Shown: positions 7,121 to 15,207 of the stretch, piece by piece
How positions within the stretch are numbered: the first letter of the stretch is position 1
How the letters are laid out: each line of letters opens with the position of its first letter
Assembly (NCBI RefSeq): GCF_013304385.1
Contig: NZ_JAAITU010000042.1
Location: 1-35,274 of the forward strand
Direction: 5' to 3'
DNA length: 35,274 bases
DNA from: Blautia glucerasea
GTDB taxonomy: Bacteria > Bacillota > Clostridia > Lachnospirales > Lachnospiraceae
Position numbers and translations under genes: made by a program
The notes under the pieces: model-generated
The model's database searches: none
What the model was told of the DNA's origin: nothing
Seen by the model: only the letters and a program-made list of their open reading frames with translations

Positions 7121-9853
7121 TCATTTTTCTTTATCATTTCCCAGGCGTACCTGTTCCACATAATCTGCCAGTTCCTGAGATACATTGTCAAAAAGATAAC
7201 TGCGGCTGCTCTGCCTGTGCTGATGCCACTCCTGCCGGAGAAGTTCTTCTGAATCCTGAATTTCCTTTTGCAGGCCTTTTGCTGACATCCTTTGGGCTCC
7301 CTGCCCCAGGATAATGATCTGCTCCAGACCATCAGAAGTAGCCACTGTTACTTTATGCTGCCGCCCGATCTTATGCACCGTCTTCTCAATATACTGATCT
7401 GCGGTTTCTGCTTCCTTTGTATAAACCACATAAATATTGTGATATTTCAGGGTTTCTTCCCGATGGCCTTCCACCTTGTAAGCATCAAATACAAGGATCA
7501 GATTACAGTTCTTGATTCCCTGATAATTACTGAGCACATCCATTAACCTGGTCTGGGCTGCATGGATATTCACTGCTGCCAGCTCCTTCAGGTCTTCCCA
7601 GGCAAAAATAATGTTATAACCGTCAACCAGCAGATACTCTTCCTGATGTGTTTTTTTCTTCTTTGGCACATAACCGTTGTCATCCGTATCTGCCCGGACT
7701 ACCGAGTGAAAGCCTGCACCTTTGTTTCTTTTTACCGGACCAAAGGTTCTTTCAAAAATGGCCTGCAGTTCCTTGTCATCCTCATAGCTTCCCACATAAC
7801 TTTTTGAAGAATGCCCGGACGGATAAGATGAAATGGAAATGTTTTCCTCATTTTCTTCTGCTTCTTTTGACAGCTGGCTTTCCACATGCATGTATTCTTC
7901 CACCTGATACCAGGGAACCAGAAAACCGACACCATGTGCACAGAATACAGAGCCTGTAGGATTATCCAGATCCCTTTCAGAATCATATCCTGTCTCTGCC
8001 ACGATCTTTTCCTGATCCTGGCAAGGTTCATAGCCCTTTAAGGCACAGAACAGACGTCCCCGCCCCCTTGTATAAGAAAGCACCTCTCTCTGATAATCCC
8101 GCATGGCCTTTACAGGGGCATAGCCTTTCAGTACTGCCATGTCACCTTCTGTTTCCGGTGCTCCGAAAGTACCTTGCATTTTCTGGAAATCAGCCATGGC
8201 CCGGCCGATATTCTCTGCCGGTACCTCCAGGCGTACCTCATAATATGGCTCCAGTAAAATACTTTTTGCCTTTTTAAGTCCCTGACGCACAGCCCGGTAA
8301 GTTGCCTGGCGGAAATCTCCTCCTTCTGTATGCTTCTGGTGTGCACGGCCGGTCAGCAAAGTGATCTGCATATCTGTAATAGGTGCGCCGGTAAGTACCC
8401 CAGGATGCTCCCGTTCCTCCAGATGGGTAAGGATCAGCCTCTGCCAGTTCTTATCCAACACATCCTCGCTGCAGGCAGTGAAAAACTGCAAGCCGCTCCC
8501 CCGCTCTCCAGGTTCCAGCAGAAGATGCACCTCTGCATAATGACGTAAAGGCTCAAAATGCCCCACCCCTTCCACAGGCTGTGCAATGGTTTCTTTATAT
8601 ACAATATTCCCTGTTCCGAATTCCACAGCAACATGAAAACGATCCCAGATCAGCTTCTTCAGGATCTCTGTCTGTACCTCTCCCATCAGCATGGCATGGA
8701 TCTCACCTAACTGCTCATTCCACACAATATGAAGCTGTGGTTCTTCTTCTTCCAGTTCTTTCAACTTTTTCAGCATCAGATGAACATCTGTCCCCTCCGG
8801 AAGCTGGATCTGATAATTCAATACAGGCTCAAGGACCGGCATTTGTGACTCTGCCTCACATCCTAATCCTTCTCCCGGATAGGTTCTTGTCAGTCCTGTC
8901 ACAGCGCACACTGTACCTGCCTCTGCTTCTTTTACAAGTTCATACTTTGCCCCGGAATAGATCCGGATCTGATCAGCCTTTTCTTCCCAAATCTGATCTT
9001 CCGGCTGTCTAAAGCCTGCTCTTTGATTGGTAAGATTTTCTTTTACTTTCAGGCTCCCTCCTGTGATCTTCATGTAAGTAAGCCGGTTTCCCTGATCATC
9101 CCTGGCGATCTTGTAAACCTTCGCCCCAAAGGTATCACCATATTCCTCCGGCTGCATATAGGTCTGCAATCCATATACAAAATCCTCCAGTCCGGTCATC
9201 TTCAGCGCAGATCCAAAATAGCAGGGAAATACCTTTCTTTTTCTGATCAGGCCTAAGATCTCTTCTTTGGAAAGGCTGCCTTCTTCCAGATATTTTTCCA
9301 ACAGGCTTTCCTCACATACTGCCAGATTTTCCATAAAATCCGTGTTTTCCTGCCCATTTGTAAAATCAATGCAATTTTCGCTTAATCTTTTGCGTACATC
9401 AGCCAGGAGAGCTTCTTTGTCTGTTCCTTCCTGATCCATTTTATTGATAAATATAAACACAGGGATTTGATAACGCTCCAGAAGCCGCCACAATGTCTGG
9501 GTATGACCCTGCACTCCATCTGCACCACTGATCACAAGAACTGCATAATCCAATACCTGTAAAGTTCTTTCCATCTCTGTCGAAAAATCCACATGTCCCG
9601 GTGTATCAAGAAGCGTTACTTCCAAATCGCCCATGGGAAAAACAGCCTGTTTGGAAAAAATGGTAATGCCCCTCTCCCTTTCCAGATCAAAAGTATCCAG
9701 GTATGCATCTCCATGATCTACCCGACCCATTTTCCGTATTTTCCCGCACAGATATAAAAGGCTTTCAGACAGCGTGGTTTTCCCTGCATCCACATGAGCC
9801 AGCATGGCAATACAAATATGTTTCTTTTTATTATTTTCTGAGGTCTCTCCCAT
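7121..9853 (-). CDS. Tet(M)-like translational GTPase fused to a Rae1/YacP-type NYN ribonuclease domain
   Basis: A 910-residue fusion. Residues 1-650 approximately resemble EF-G-like ribosomal protection proteins: G1 AHVDAGKT (19-26), G2 RGIT (61-64), G3 DTPGH (83-87), G4 NKMD (137-140), then the EF-G-like domains. After a charged linker (about 655-735) residues 738-880 match the NYN/YacP fold, with acidic residues in place for metal-dependent RNA cleavage: Asp744 (VDGYN), Asp790 (VFDAYK), Asp819 (TADQYIEK) and Asp841 (TSDGLEQ). YacP of Bacillus subtilis is Rae1, a nuclease that cuts mRNA in the ribosomal A site. The fusion therefore suggests a GTPase that delivers an A-site nuclease to ribosomes. 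Automated annotation would probably call it tetracycline resistance; I do not think that is its main role. It is co-transcribed with greA. Confidence 0.85.
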   Translation of the reverse strand: MGETSENNKKKHICIAMLAHVDAGKTTLSESLLYLCGKIRKMGRVDHGDAYLDTFDLERERGITIFSKQAVFPMGDLEVTLLDTPGHVDFSTEMERTLQVLDYAVLVISGADGVQGHTQTLWRLLERYQIPVFIFINKMDQEGTDKEALLADVRKRLSENCIDFTNGQENTDFMENLAVCEESLLEKYLEEGSLSKEEILGLIRKRKVFPCYFGSALKMTGLEDFVYGLQTYMQPEEYGDTFGAKVYKIARDDQGNRLTYMKITGGSLKVKENLTNQRAGFRQPEDQIWEEKADQIRIYSGAKYELVKEAEAGTVCAVTGLTRTYPGEGLGCEAESQMPVLEPVLNYQIQLPEGTDVHLMLKKLKELEEEEPQLHIVWNEQLGEIHAMLMGEVQTEILKKLIWDRFHVAVEFGTGNIVYKETIAQPVEGVGHFEPLRHYAEVHLLLEPGERGSGLQFFTACSEDVLDKNWQRLILTHLEEREHPGVLTGAPITDMQITLLTGRAHQKHTEGGDFRQATYRAVRQGLKKAKSILLEPYYEVRLEVPAENIGRAMADFQKMQGTFGAPETEGDMAVLKGYAPVKAMRDYQREVLSYTRGRGRLFCALKGYEPCQDQEKIVAETGYDSERDLDNPTGSVFCAHGVGFLVPWYQVEEYMHVESQLSKEAEENEENISISSYPSGHSSKSYVGSYEDDKELQAIFERTFGPVKRNKGAGFHSVVRADTDDNGYVPKKKKTHQEEYLLVDGYNIIFAWEDLKELAAVNIHAAQTRLMDVLSNYQGIKNCNLILVFDAYKVEGHREETLKYHNIYVVYTKEAETADQYIEKTVHKIGRQHKVTVATSDGLEQIIILGQGAQRMSAKGLQKEIQDSEELLRQEWHQHRQSSRSYLFDNVSQELADYVEQVRLGNDKEK

Positions 9854-9875
9854 AGGAATGTGCCCCTTTCTCTCT

Positions 9876-9985
9876 TTTATATTCCTTAAGCTGTCAGTTT
9901 TTGTTTCATACCCTGCCAGTTTTTATTCCATACTCTGACAGACTTTATTCCATACCTTGCCAGATATTGTCCCATACCCTGGCAG
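9876..9985 (-). repeat. Five tandem 22-bp repeats in the leader of the GTPase-NYN gene
   Basis: Five degenerate units lie head to tail at 9964-9985, 9942-9963, 9920-9941, 9898-9919 and 9876-9897, each exactly 22 bases. In the transcribed (minus) sense the core is CTGGCAGGGTATGGAATAA. They start right after the predicted transcription start and end 23 bases before the start codon. The seven-base heads co-vary: CTGCCAG (first) can pair with CTGGCAG (fourth), and CTGTCAG (third) with CTGACAG (fifth). The first also pairs over six bases with the second. A 29-codon frame starts at the ATG inside the first unit (about 9975) and ends with TAA in the last, but its ribosome binding site is poorly spaced. 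There are no spacers, so this is not CRISPR. Confidence 0.85.
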
Positions 9986-9993
9986 CTTTTTTT

Positions 9994-9999
9994 ATCATA
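9994..9999 (-). promoter_or_regulatory. Extended -10 promoter of the GTPase-NYN/greA operon
   Basis: Read leftward, TGGTATGAT combines a TATGAT -10 hexamer with the TG of an extended -10. No good -35 is visible. Transcription would begin near 9987, immediately ahead of the tandem repeats. Confidence 0.5.
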
Positions 10000-10097
10000 C
10001 CACATAATAGATACTTTTTTCCATGTCTTATGAACAAACTCATGCGGAATCAGATCTTACTCCCGGCGTCAAATTGTTTGATTTTCAAATATTTTTC

Positions 10098-10125
10098 TTT
10101 ACAACATAAAATCCAATGCTATAAT
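10098..10125 (+). promoter_or_regulatory. Promoter of the alcohol/aldehyde dehydrogenase operon
   Basis: TTTACA (10098-10103) and TATAAT (10120-10125) are 16 bases apart, with TGC directly before the -10 (extended -10). They lie about 45 bases upstream of the alcohol dehydrogenase ATG. Confidence 0.7.
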
Positions 10126-10171
10126 ATAGATGTTTTAAACACAAAACTAACATTGAAAGGTTAACCTATCC

Positions 10172-11401
10172 ATGAATAAAGCAAGAAAAATCTACTGCCG
10201 CATTTTTCAAAATGCATTTAAATTTGCCCTTCCATTCCTTCCTTACCGTAATCCGGAAATCATCGGAAGTGTAAAAGCTCTGCCTGAGCTTTTTCAGAAA
10301 AAAGGAATTGACAACGTGTTGATCATTACAGACCTGGGGATCAGGAAACTCGGCCTTACTGTACGTCTTGAAACAGCACTGAAACAAAATGGGATTGCTT
10401 ATTCCATTTATGACAAAACCGTAGCCAATCCTACCACTGACAATGTGGAAGAAGCAGAAAACCTGTGGTACGCAGCCGGATGCCAGGCCATTATCGGATT
10501 TGGCGGCGGCTCCAGTATGGACTGTGCCAAAGCAGTAGGCGCACGAATCGCCAAGCCTCACCAATCCCTTGCCCAAATGAAGGGAATCCTGAAAATACAC
10601 AAAAAGCTGCCGCTTCTGGTTGCAATTCCTACTACAGCAGGAACCGGAAGCGAAACCACATTGGCAGCCGTGATCACAGATGCACAGACAAGGCATAAAT
10701 ATGCCATCAATGACTTTCCGCTGATCCCCAGATACGCAGTGCTGGATCCCAAGGTTACATTAAGCCTTCCTCCGTTTATCACCGCAACAACTGGAATGGA
10801 TGCTCTTACCCATGCTGTGGAAGCATACATCGGCAATTCCACTACTCCTGGCACAAGGAAAAATGCGCTGGATGCAGTAAAGCTGATCTTTGAGAATCTG
10901 GATCAGGCCTATGAAAACGGTTCTGACAAGGAAGCCCGCAAAAATATGCTCCGTGCCTCCTATTATGCAGGCTGTGCTTTCACAAAATCCTATGTTGGCT
11001 ATGTGCACGCAGTTGCACATTCCCTGGGCGGTGAATACAATGTACCTCACGGTCTTGCCAACGCCATCCTGCTTCCATTTGTCCTGGAAGCATACGGCAG
11101 CGTGATCAACAAAAAACTGGCAAGACTGGCAATCGCTGTCGGTATCGCTGACAAAAGCACCCCGGAAGCAGAAGCTGCTACTGCCTTCATACAGGCCATC
11201 AAGGACATGAAAAAGCGGTTTGACATCGGGGACACTATTCCAGAGATCCGTGAGGAGGATATTCCAAAACTGGCACATTATGCTGACAAGGAAGCAAACC
11301 CTCTGTACCCGGTTCCTGTACTTATGAACGCAAATGAGCTTGAGACGTTCTATTATGACCTTATGGAAAAACCTGATAAAAAAAAGGAGGACACCCTGTG
11401 A
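10172..11401 (+). CDS. Iron-containing alcohol dehydrogenase
   Basis: Group III NAD(P)-dependent alcohol dehydrogenase interconverting an aldehyde and an alcohol in the cytosol. The nucleotide-binding GGGSSMD is at 111-117. Metal ligands are visible as Asp210 and His214 (TGMDALTHAVEAY) and His279, His283 and His293 (VHAVAHSLGGEYNVPHG). The 409 residues are normal for the family. The start ATG has AAAGG upstream. Its stop overlaps the GTG start of the aldehyde dehydrogenase by four bases, so the two proteins are co-produced and may work in sequence (acid to aldehyde to alcohol, or the reverse). The substrate is not evident. Confidence 0.92.
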   Translation: MNKARKIYCRIFQNAFKFALPFLPYRNPEIIGSVKALPELFQKKGIDNVLIITDLGIRKLGLTVRLETALKQNGIAYSIYDKTVANPTTDNVEEAENLWYAAGCQAIIGFGGGSSMDCAKAVGARIAKPHQSLAQMKGILKIHKKLPLLVAIPTTAGTGSETTLAAVITDAQTRHKYAINDFPLIPRYAVLDPKVTLSLPPFITATTGMDALTHAVEAYIGNSTTPGTRKNALDAVKLIFENLDQAYENGSDKEARKNMLRASYYAGCAFTKSYVGYVHAVAHSLGGEYNVPHGLANAILLPFVLEAYGSVINKKLARLAIAVGIADKSTPEAEAATAFIQAIKDMKKRFDIGDTIPEIREEDIPKLAHYADKEANPLYPVPVLMNANELETFYYDLMEKPDKKKEDTL

Positions 11402-12777
11402 ATCAGACTCAGATCCAAACACTGGTAAATAAACAACGTGATTTTTTTTATACAGGAAAAACTTTAGATATTTCTTACCGGATCCAGGCTCTTCAAAAAT
11501 TAAAAGCCTGTATTTCACAAAATGAAAAAGCTATTTCTCAGGCAATCCTTTCTGACCTTGAAAAAAGCAGCTTTGAAAGCTATATGTGTGAGACCGGGCT
11601 GGTATTAAGTGAAATTTCCTATATGCTAAAACACATCCGCTCCCTTTCCCGGGAAAAGCGGGTACATACACCTCTTGCCCAGTTCCATTCCAGAAGCTAT
11701 ACCAAGCCTTCCCCTTACGGTGTGGTATTAGTGATGAGCCCCTGGAATTATCCATTCCTGCTTTCTATAGATCCTTTAGCAGATGCAATTGCAGCGGGAA
11801 ATACGGTTATCTTAAAGCCAAGTGCCTACTCTCCTGCCACCAGTGCCCTGATTAAAAAACTGCTTTCCCAATGTTTCCCTGAGGAGTACGTAGCAGTTGT
11901 TAATGGAGGCCGGGCAGAAAATACAGCACTTCTTCAGCAGCACTTTGACTATATCTTTTTTACAGGAAGCCAGGCGGTAGGACGTGAAGTGATGCGCCAG
12001 GCCTCTGCACACCTTACCCCAGTGACTCTGGAGCTAGGAGGCAAAAGCCCCTGCATTGTAGATGAGACTGCAGATCTGAAGCTTGCAGCAAAACGTATCG
12101 TGTTCGGAAAATACCTGAACTGTGGCCAGACCTGCGTAGCTCCTGATTATATTTGCTGCCAAGAATCTGTAAAAGACAGATTTATTCAGGAAGTAAAAAA
12201 ACAGATCACTGCACAGTTTGGAGAAAGGCCTCTGTCAAACCCGGATTATGGAAAGATTATAAACGAAAAGCATTTTAACCGTATCCTGAGTCTGATAGAA
12301 GAAAGTAAAGTAGTGTTTGGCGGTACATCTGATCCTAAGACCTTACAGATTTCGCCTACAGTAATGGATGGTGTAACATTCCAGGATAAGATAATGCAAG
12401 AAGAAATCTTCGGACCTGTTATGCCGGTACTTACCTATCAAAACCTGGATGATGTGATCCAGAAAGTAAATTCCATGCCTCATCCTCTTGCACTTTACTT
12501 TTTCACAAAGAACAAAGCAGCCGCCAAAAAGATCACTGCCAGCTGCGGCTTTGGCGGCGGATGTATTAACGATACCATCATCCATTTGGCAACCAGCGAA
12601 ATGTCTTTCGGAGGCTTTGGGGAAAGCGGTATGGGTGGTTATCACGGCAAAGAAGGCTTTTGTACCTTCTCCCATTTCAAAAGCATTGTAGATAAAAAAA
12701 CATGGCTGGATCTGCCAATGAGATACCAGCCATATAAAAAACTGAATAATAAACTGATTCATTTCTTCCTGAAATAA
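11398..12777 (+). CDS. NAD(P)-dependent aldehyde dehydrogenase (class 3-like)
   Basis: Oxidises aldehydes to acids. The 459 residues are short, as in class 3 fatty-aldehyde-type enzymes, which lack the N-terminal extension. Asn117 is in SPWNYPF, the FTGS cofactor loop is at 188-191, catalytic Glu212 is in LELGGKSP and catalytic Cys246 in NCGQTCVAPD. The start is a GTG (11398) overlapping the upstream stop codon, with a strong AGGAGG eight bases before it. Together with the alcohol dehydrogenase it forms a two-gene unit for aldehyde handling. No clear terminator is seen in the 45 bases before the convergent transporter gene. Confidence 0.93.
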   Translation: MNQTQIQTLVNKQRDFFYTGKTLDISYRIQALQKLKACISQNEKAISQAILSDLEKSSFESYMCETGLVLSEISYMLKHIRSLSREKRVHTPLAQFHSRSYTKPSPYGVVLVMSPWNYPFLLSIDPLADAIAAGNTVILKPSAYSPATSALIKKLLSQCFPEEYVAVVNGGRAENTALLQQHFDYIFFTGSQAVGREVMRQASAHLTPVTLELGGKSPCIVDETADLKLAAKRIVFGKYLNCGQTCVAPDYICCQESVKDRFIQEVKKQITAQFGERPLSNPDYGKIINEKHFNRILSLIEESKVVFGGTSDPKTLQISPTVMDGVTFQDKIMQEEIFGPVMPVLTYQNLDDVIQKVNSMPHPLALYFFTKNKAAAKKITASCGFGGGCINDTIIHLATSEMSFGGFGESGMGGYHGKEGFCTFSHFKSIVDKKTWLDLPMRYQPYKKLNNKLIHFFLK

Positions 12778-12822
12778 TCAATGGATTCATGCTTTACATG
12801 CTCACAATCCTTACCTGTATCA

Positions 12823-14208
12823 TTACATGGAAATAATTCCTAATACATTTGCAATGGAGCTTAACAAAATGATGATCAGGCATACCGGTGCAAGGTATTT
12901 AATGCAGAAAACATAAAGCTTCTTTCTTTTAAATGCGGAAGAGCTTTCAATCTCCTTAATGATCTTATCAAAACCGATCACCTTTGTTACAAGAATACAG
13001 GTAGCCAATGCTGCCAGAGGCATCATTACAGAATTGGTCATAAAGTCAAAGAAATCAAGGAAGCTCATTCCAAAAATCTTTATGAAATCCAAAAGTCCGT
13101 ATCCCATAGAGGAAGCAGTACCAAGTACCAGCATGATCACAGCCATCAAAAAACAGCTTTTCCTGCGGCTCCAGTGAAGTTCATCCATAAATGTGGAAAC
13201 GCTTGTCTCCATCAGGGAAACGGCACTGGTAAGCGCAGCCAGAAGCACCAATACAAAAAACAGGATACCTGCAGCTGTGCCAATACCCATGCTGGCAAAA
13301 ACCTTTGGCAATGTGATAAACATCAGGGACGGTCCTGCCTGTAGATTACTTGCATCTCCGCCGGAAAATGCAAATACTGCCGGAATGATCATAAGTCCTG
13401 CCAGGATAGCAATGGCAGTATCAAAAATTTCCACCTGGGTGGTGGATTTTTCAAGATCCATTTCTTTACGTGTATAGGAACCATATGTGTACAGAATACC
13501 CATTGCAATAGACAGGGAATAAAACATCTGTCCCATAGCAGCCACAACAGTCATCCATGAAAAATGGCTGAAATTCGGAATAAGGAAATACTTCACTCCT
13601 TCCAGTGCTCCGGGTCTGGTCACAGAATAAACAGTAACAACCACTGCCAGTACAACCAGAACCGGCATCATGATCTTGGACATACGTTCCACGCCATTCT
13701 CAACACCACCGAGAATAATGGCAAAAATCAGAATTGCAAAAATAATAAACCAGAACTCTGCCTGCCATGAATCAGAAATGAAATCACCGAAATACCCATC
13801 TTGTGCAAGTACCTGTACATCTCCGCGGATGTACTCCACAAGATACTTCACTACCCATCCGCCAATGGTGCTGTAATAAGGCACGATCAGCATAGGAATC
13901 ACTGCATTCAGCCAGCCGCCTACTTTATTTGCTTTCCCTTTCCCAAAGGCTTCAAAAGCACCAACCGGGCTTTTCCTGGTCATCCTTCCAATAGAAGTCT
14001 CTGACATGATCAGTACATAACCAAAGGTAGCAGTAAGAAGAATATAGATCAGCAGAAAGATCCCTCCGCCATATTTTGCCGCCAGATATGGAAAACGCCA
14101 GATATTGCCCAATCCTACCGCAGACCCAGCTACTGCAAGCACATAACCTATCCTTCCGGAAAAACTTCCTCTCTGGCGGTCATGCGTCATTTTAACTTGA
14201 TCGTTCAT
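12823..14208 (-). CDS. Neurotransmitter:sodium symporter (NSS/SNF) family transporter
   Basis: Sodium-coupled uptake of an amino acid or related compound across the cell membrane. The first helix carries the highly conserved NSS sequence SAVGLGNIWRFPY (about residues 29-41), whose unwound part binds sodium and substrate, and EFWFIIFAILIFAIILGGVENG represents a later helix. The 461 residues contain about 11-12 hydrophobic segments, as in bacterial LeuT relatives. The ATG follows GAGGTG. It is single, convergent with the aldehyde dehydrogenase, and has its own promoter. The substrate cannot be told from sequence. Confidence 0.92.
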   Translation of the reverse strand: MNDQVKMTHDRQRGSFSGRIGYVLAVAGSAVGLGNIWRFPYLAAKYGGGIFLLIYILLTATFGYVLIMSETSIGRMTRKSPVGAFEAFGKGKANKVGGWLNAVIPMLIVPYYSTIGGWVVKYLVEYIRGDVQVLAQDGYFGDFISDSWQAEFWFIIFAILIFAIILGGVENGVERMSKIMMPVLVVLAVVVTVYSVTRPGALEGVKYFLIPNFSHFSWMTVVAAMGQMFYSLSIAMGILYTYGSYTRKEMDLEKSTTQVEIFDTAIAILAGLMIIPAVFAFSGGDASNLQAGPSLMFITLPKVFASMGIGTAAGILFFVLVLLAALTSAVSLMETSVSTFMDELHWSRRKSCFLMAVIMLVLGTASSMGYGLLDFIKIFGMSFLDFFDFMTNSVMMPLAALATCILVTKVIGFDKIIKEIESSSAFKRKKLYVFCIKYLAPVCLIIILLSSIANVLGIISM

Positions 14209-14234
14209 GGATACACCTCACTTTTTGTTCATTA

Positions 14235-14284
14235 ATGCTAAAACAATCTTGCAACATTATACTTTATTTTAGCATAAATGTCTA
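14235..14284 (-). promoter_or_regulatory. Promoter and inverted repeat upstream of the NSS transporter
   Basis: Read leftward, TAGACA (14284-14279) and a perfect TATAAT (14261-14256) are spaced by exactly 17 bases. A 9-bp inverted repeat, TTTTAGCAT/ATGCTAAAA, lies with one arm in the promoter spacer (14267-14275) and the other just past the start point (14235-14243). This placement fits a repressor operator that straddles the promoter, or a start-proximal hairpin; the regulator is unknown. Confidence 0.65.
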
Positions 14285-14388
14285 TTGTTTTTTGAGAAGC
14301 ATCTATTTCCCATGAACAGCAGCATGGTCAAACTGTCAGCCCTTAAAGGCTCATGACTGTTGTTTCCGTTTTTTCTTTATTTGGCCTT

Positions 14389-15117
14389 TTATATAGCACC
14401 CAGGATCTTTCTGGCATTGTCGATCCTTTCCTGTGTAGGAGGCTTTACTCCCTCTAAAGGATAGGGGATGCCCAGCTTTTCCCATTTAAAAGTGCCTAAT
14501 GTATGATATGGAAGGACCTCCACACGCTGCACATTTTTCAGTGTGTGGATAAAATCTGCAAGCCGGTAAAGATACTCATCCTTATCACTTCCGCCAGGTA
14601 CCAGCACATGGCGGATCCATACAGGCTTTTCCATATCGGAAAGTTCCCTGGCCATTGCCAGAATATTCTCTCCTGTCTGTCCGGTAAGCGTCCTGTGCTC
14701 CTGTTCATCAATCTGCTTAATATCCAGAAGTACAAGATCGGTATACTTCATCAGTTCCAGCCACTGTGCATGCCAGGGTTCTTTTGCAGTATATGGATTG
14801 CCGCTGGTATCCAGAGTCGTATGAATGCCTGCTTCCTTCGCTTTTTTGAAAAGTTCCGTAAGGAACTCCATCTGTAAAAGAGGCTCCCCTCCACTTACCG
14901 TGATGCCGCCTTTTTCGCCCCAGTAAGATTTATAACGCAGTGCAATTTTCAAAAGCTGATCCGCTGTATATTCTTTTCCATCCTTCATATTCCAGGTATC
15001 CGGATTGTGACAGAACTGACAGCGCATGGCACATCCTGAAAGAAAGATCACATACCTTACTCCCGGGCCATCTACGGATCCAAAACTTTCCAAAGAATGA
15101 ACATAGCCTTTTAACAT
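14389..15117 (-). CDS. pflA: Pyruvate formate-lyase activating enzyme
   Basis: Radical SAM enzyme that installs the glycyl radical on PflB. The CxxxCxxC cluster ligands are Cys29, Cys33 and Cys36 (SGCAMRCQFCHNP), and the SAM-binding GGEP follows (TVSGGEPLLQ). The 242-residue length is standard for this activase, which lacks the extra ferredoxin domain seen in activases of some other glycyl radical enzymes. It follows pflB by about 90 bases, with a strong hairpin in between that may set the ratio of the two. The start has AAAGGA upstream. Confidence 0.96.
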   Translation of the reverse strand: MLKGYVHSLESFGSVDGPGVRYVIFLSGCAMRCQFCHNPDTWNMKDGKEYTADQLLKIALRYKSYWGEKGGITVSGGEPLLQMEFLTELFKKAKEAGIHTTLDTSGNPYTAKEPWHAQWLELMKYTDLVLLDIKQIDEQEHRTLTGQTGENILAMARELSDMEKPVWIRHVLVPGGSDKDEYLYRLADFIHTLKNVQRVEVLPYHTLGTFKWEKLGIPYPLEGVKPPTQERIDNARKILGAI

Positions 15118-15142
15118 ATTATTTTTCCTTTACTTAACAGTA

Positions 15143-15169
15143 TCCCGGGCAACCAAACATTGCCCGGGA
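15143..15169 (-). promoter_or_regulatory. Intercistronic hairpin between pflB and pflA
   Basis: TCCCGGGCAA (15143-15152) and TTGCCCGGGA (15160-15169) form a perfect 10-bp GC-rich stem with a seven-base loop. No T-run follows on either strand. I infer that it acts as an mRNA-stabilising or partial-termination hairpin that favours pflB over the catalytic activase. Confidence 0.65.
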
Positions 15170-15207
15170 CTTATATTACGTGTTTTTTCAATTACAGCAC
15201 TTTGTAA

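Noticed and set aside
7121..9853. Tetracycline resistance gene
   Set aside because: The protein is much longer than Tet(M)-type proteins because of the NYN domain, is embedded in a housekeeping operon with greA and shows no mobile context; resistance cannot be inferred.
9876..9985. Tandem repeats as a CRISPR array
   Set aside because: Units follow one another with no spacers and are degenerate; no cas genes are present.
10760..11518. 252-codon antisense frame over the dehydrogenase genes
   Set aside because: Antisense shadow of two clearly recognised enzymes, with no ribosome binding site or family features.
14326..14388. Terminator after pflA
   Set aside because: Only an imperfect hairpin (AGCC/GGCT core with mismatches) is seen and the T-run lies on the wrong side for pflA, so I could not support it.
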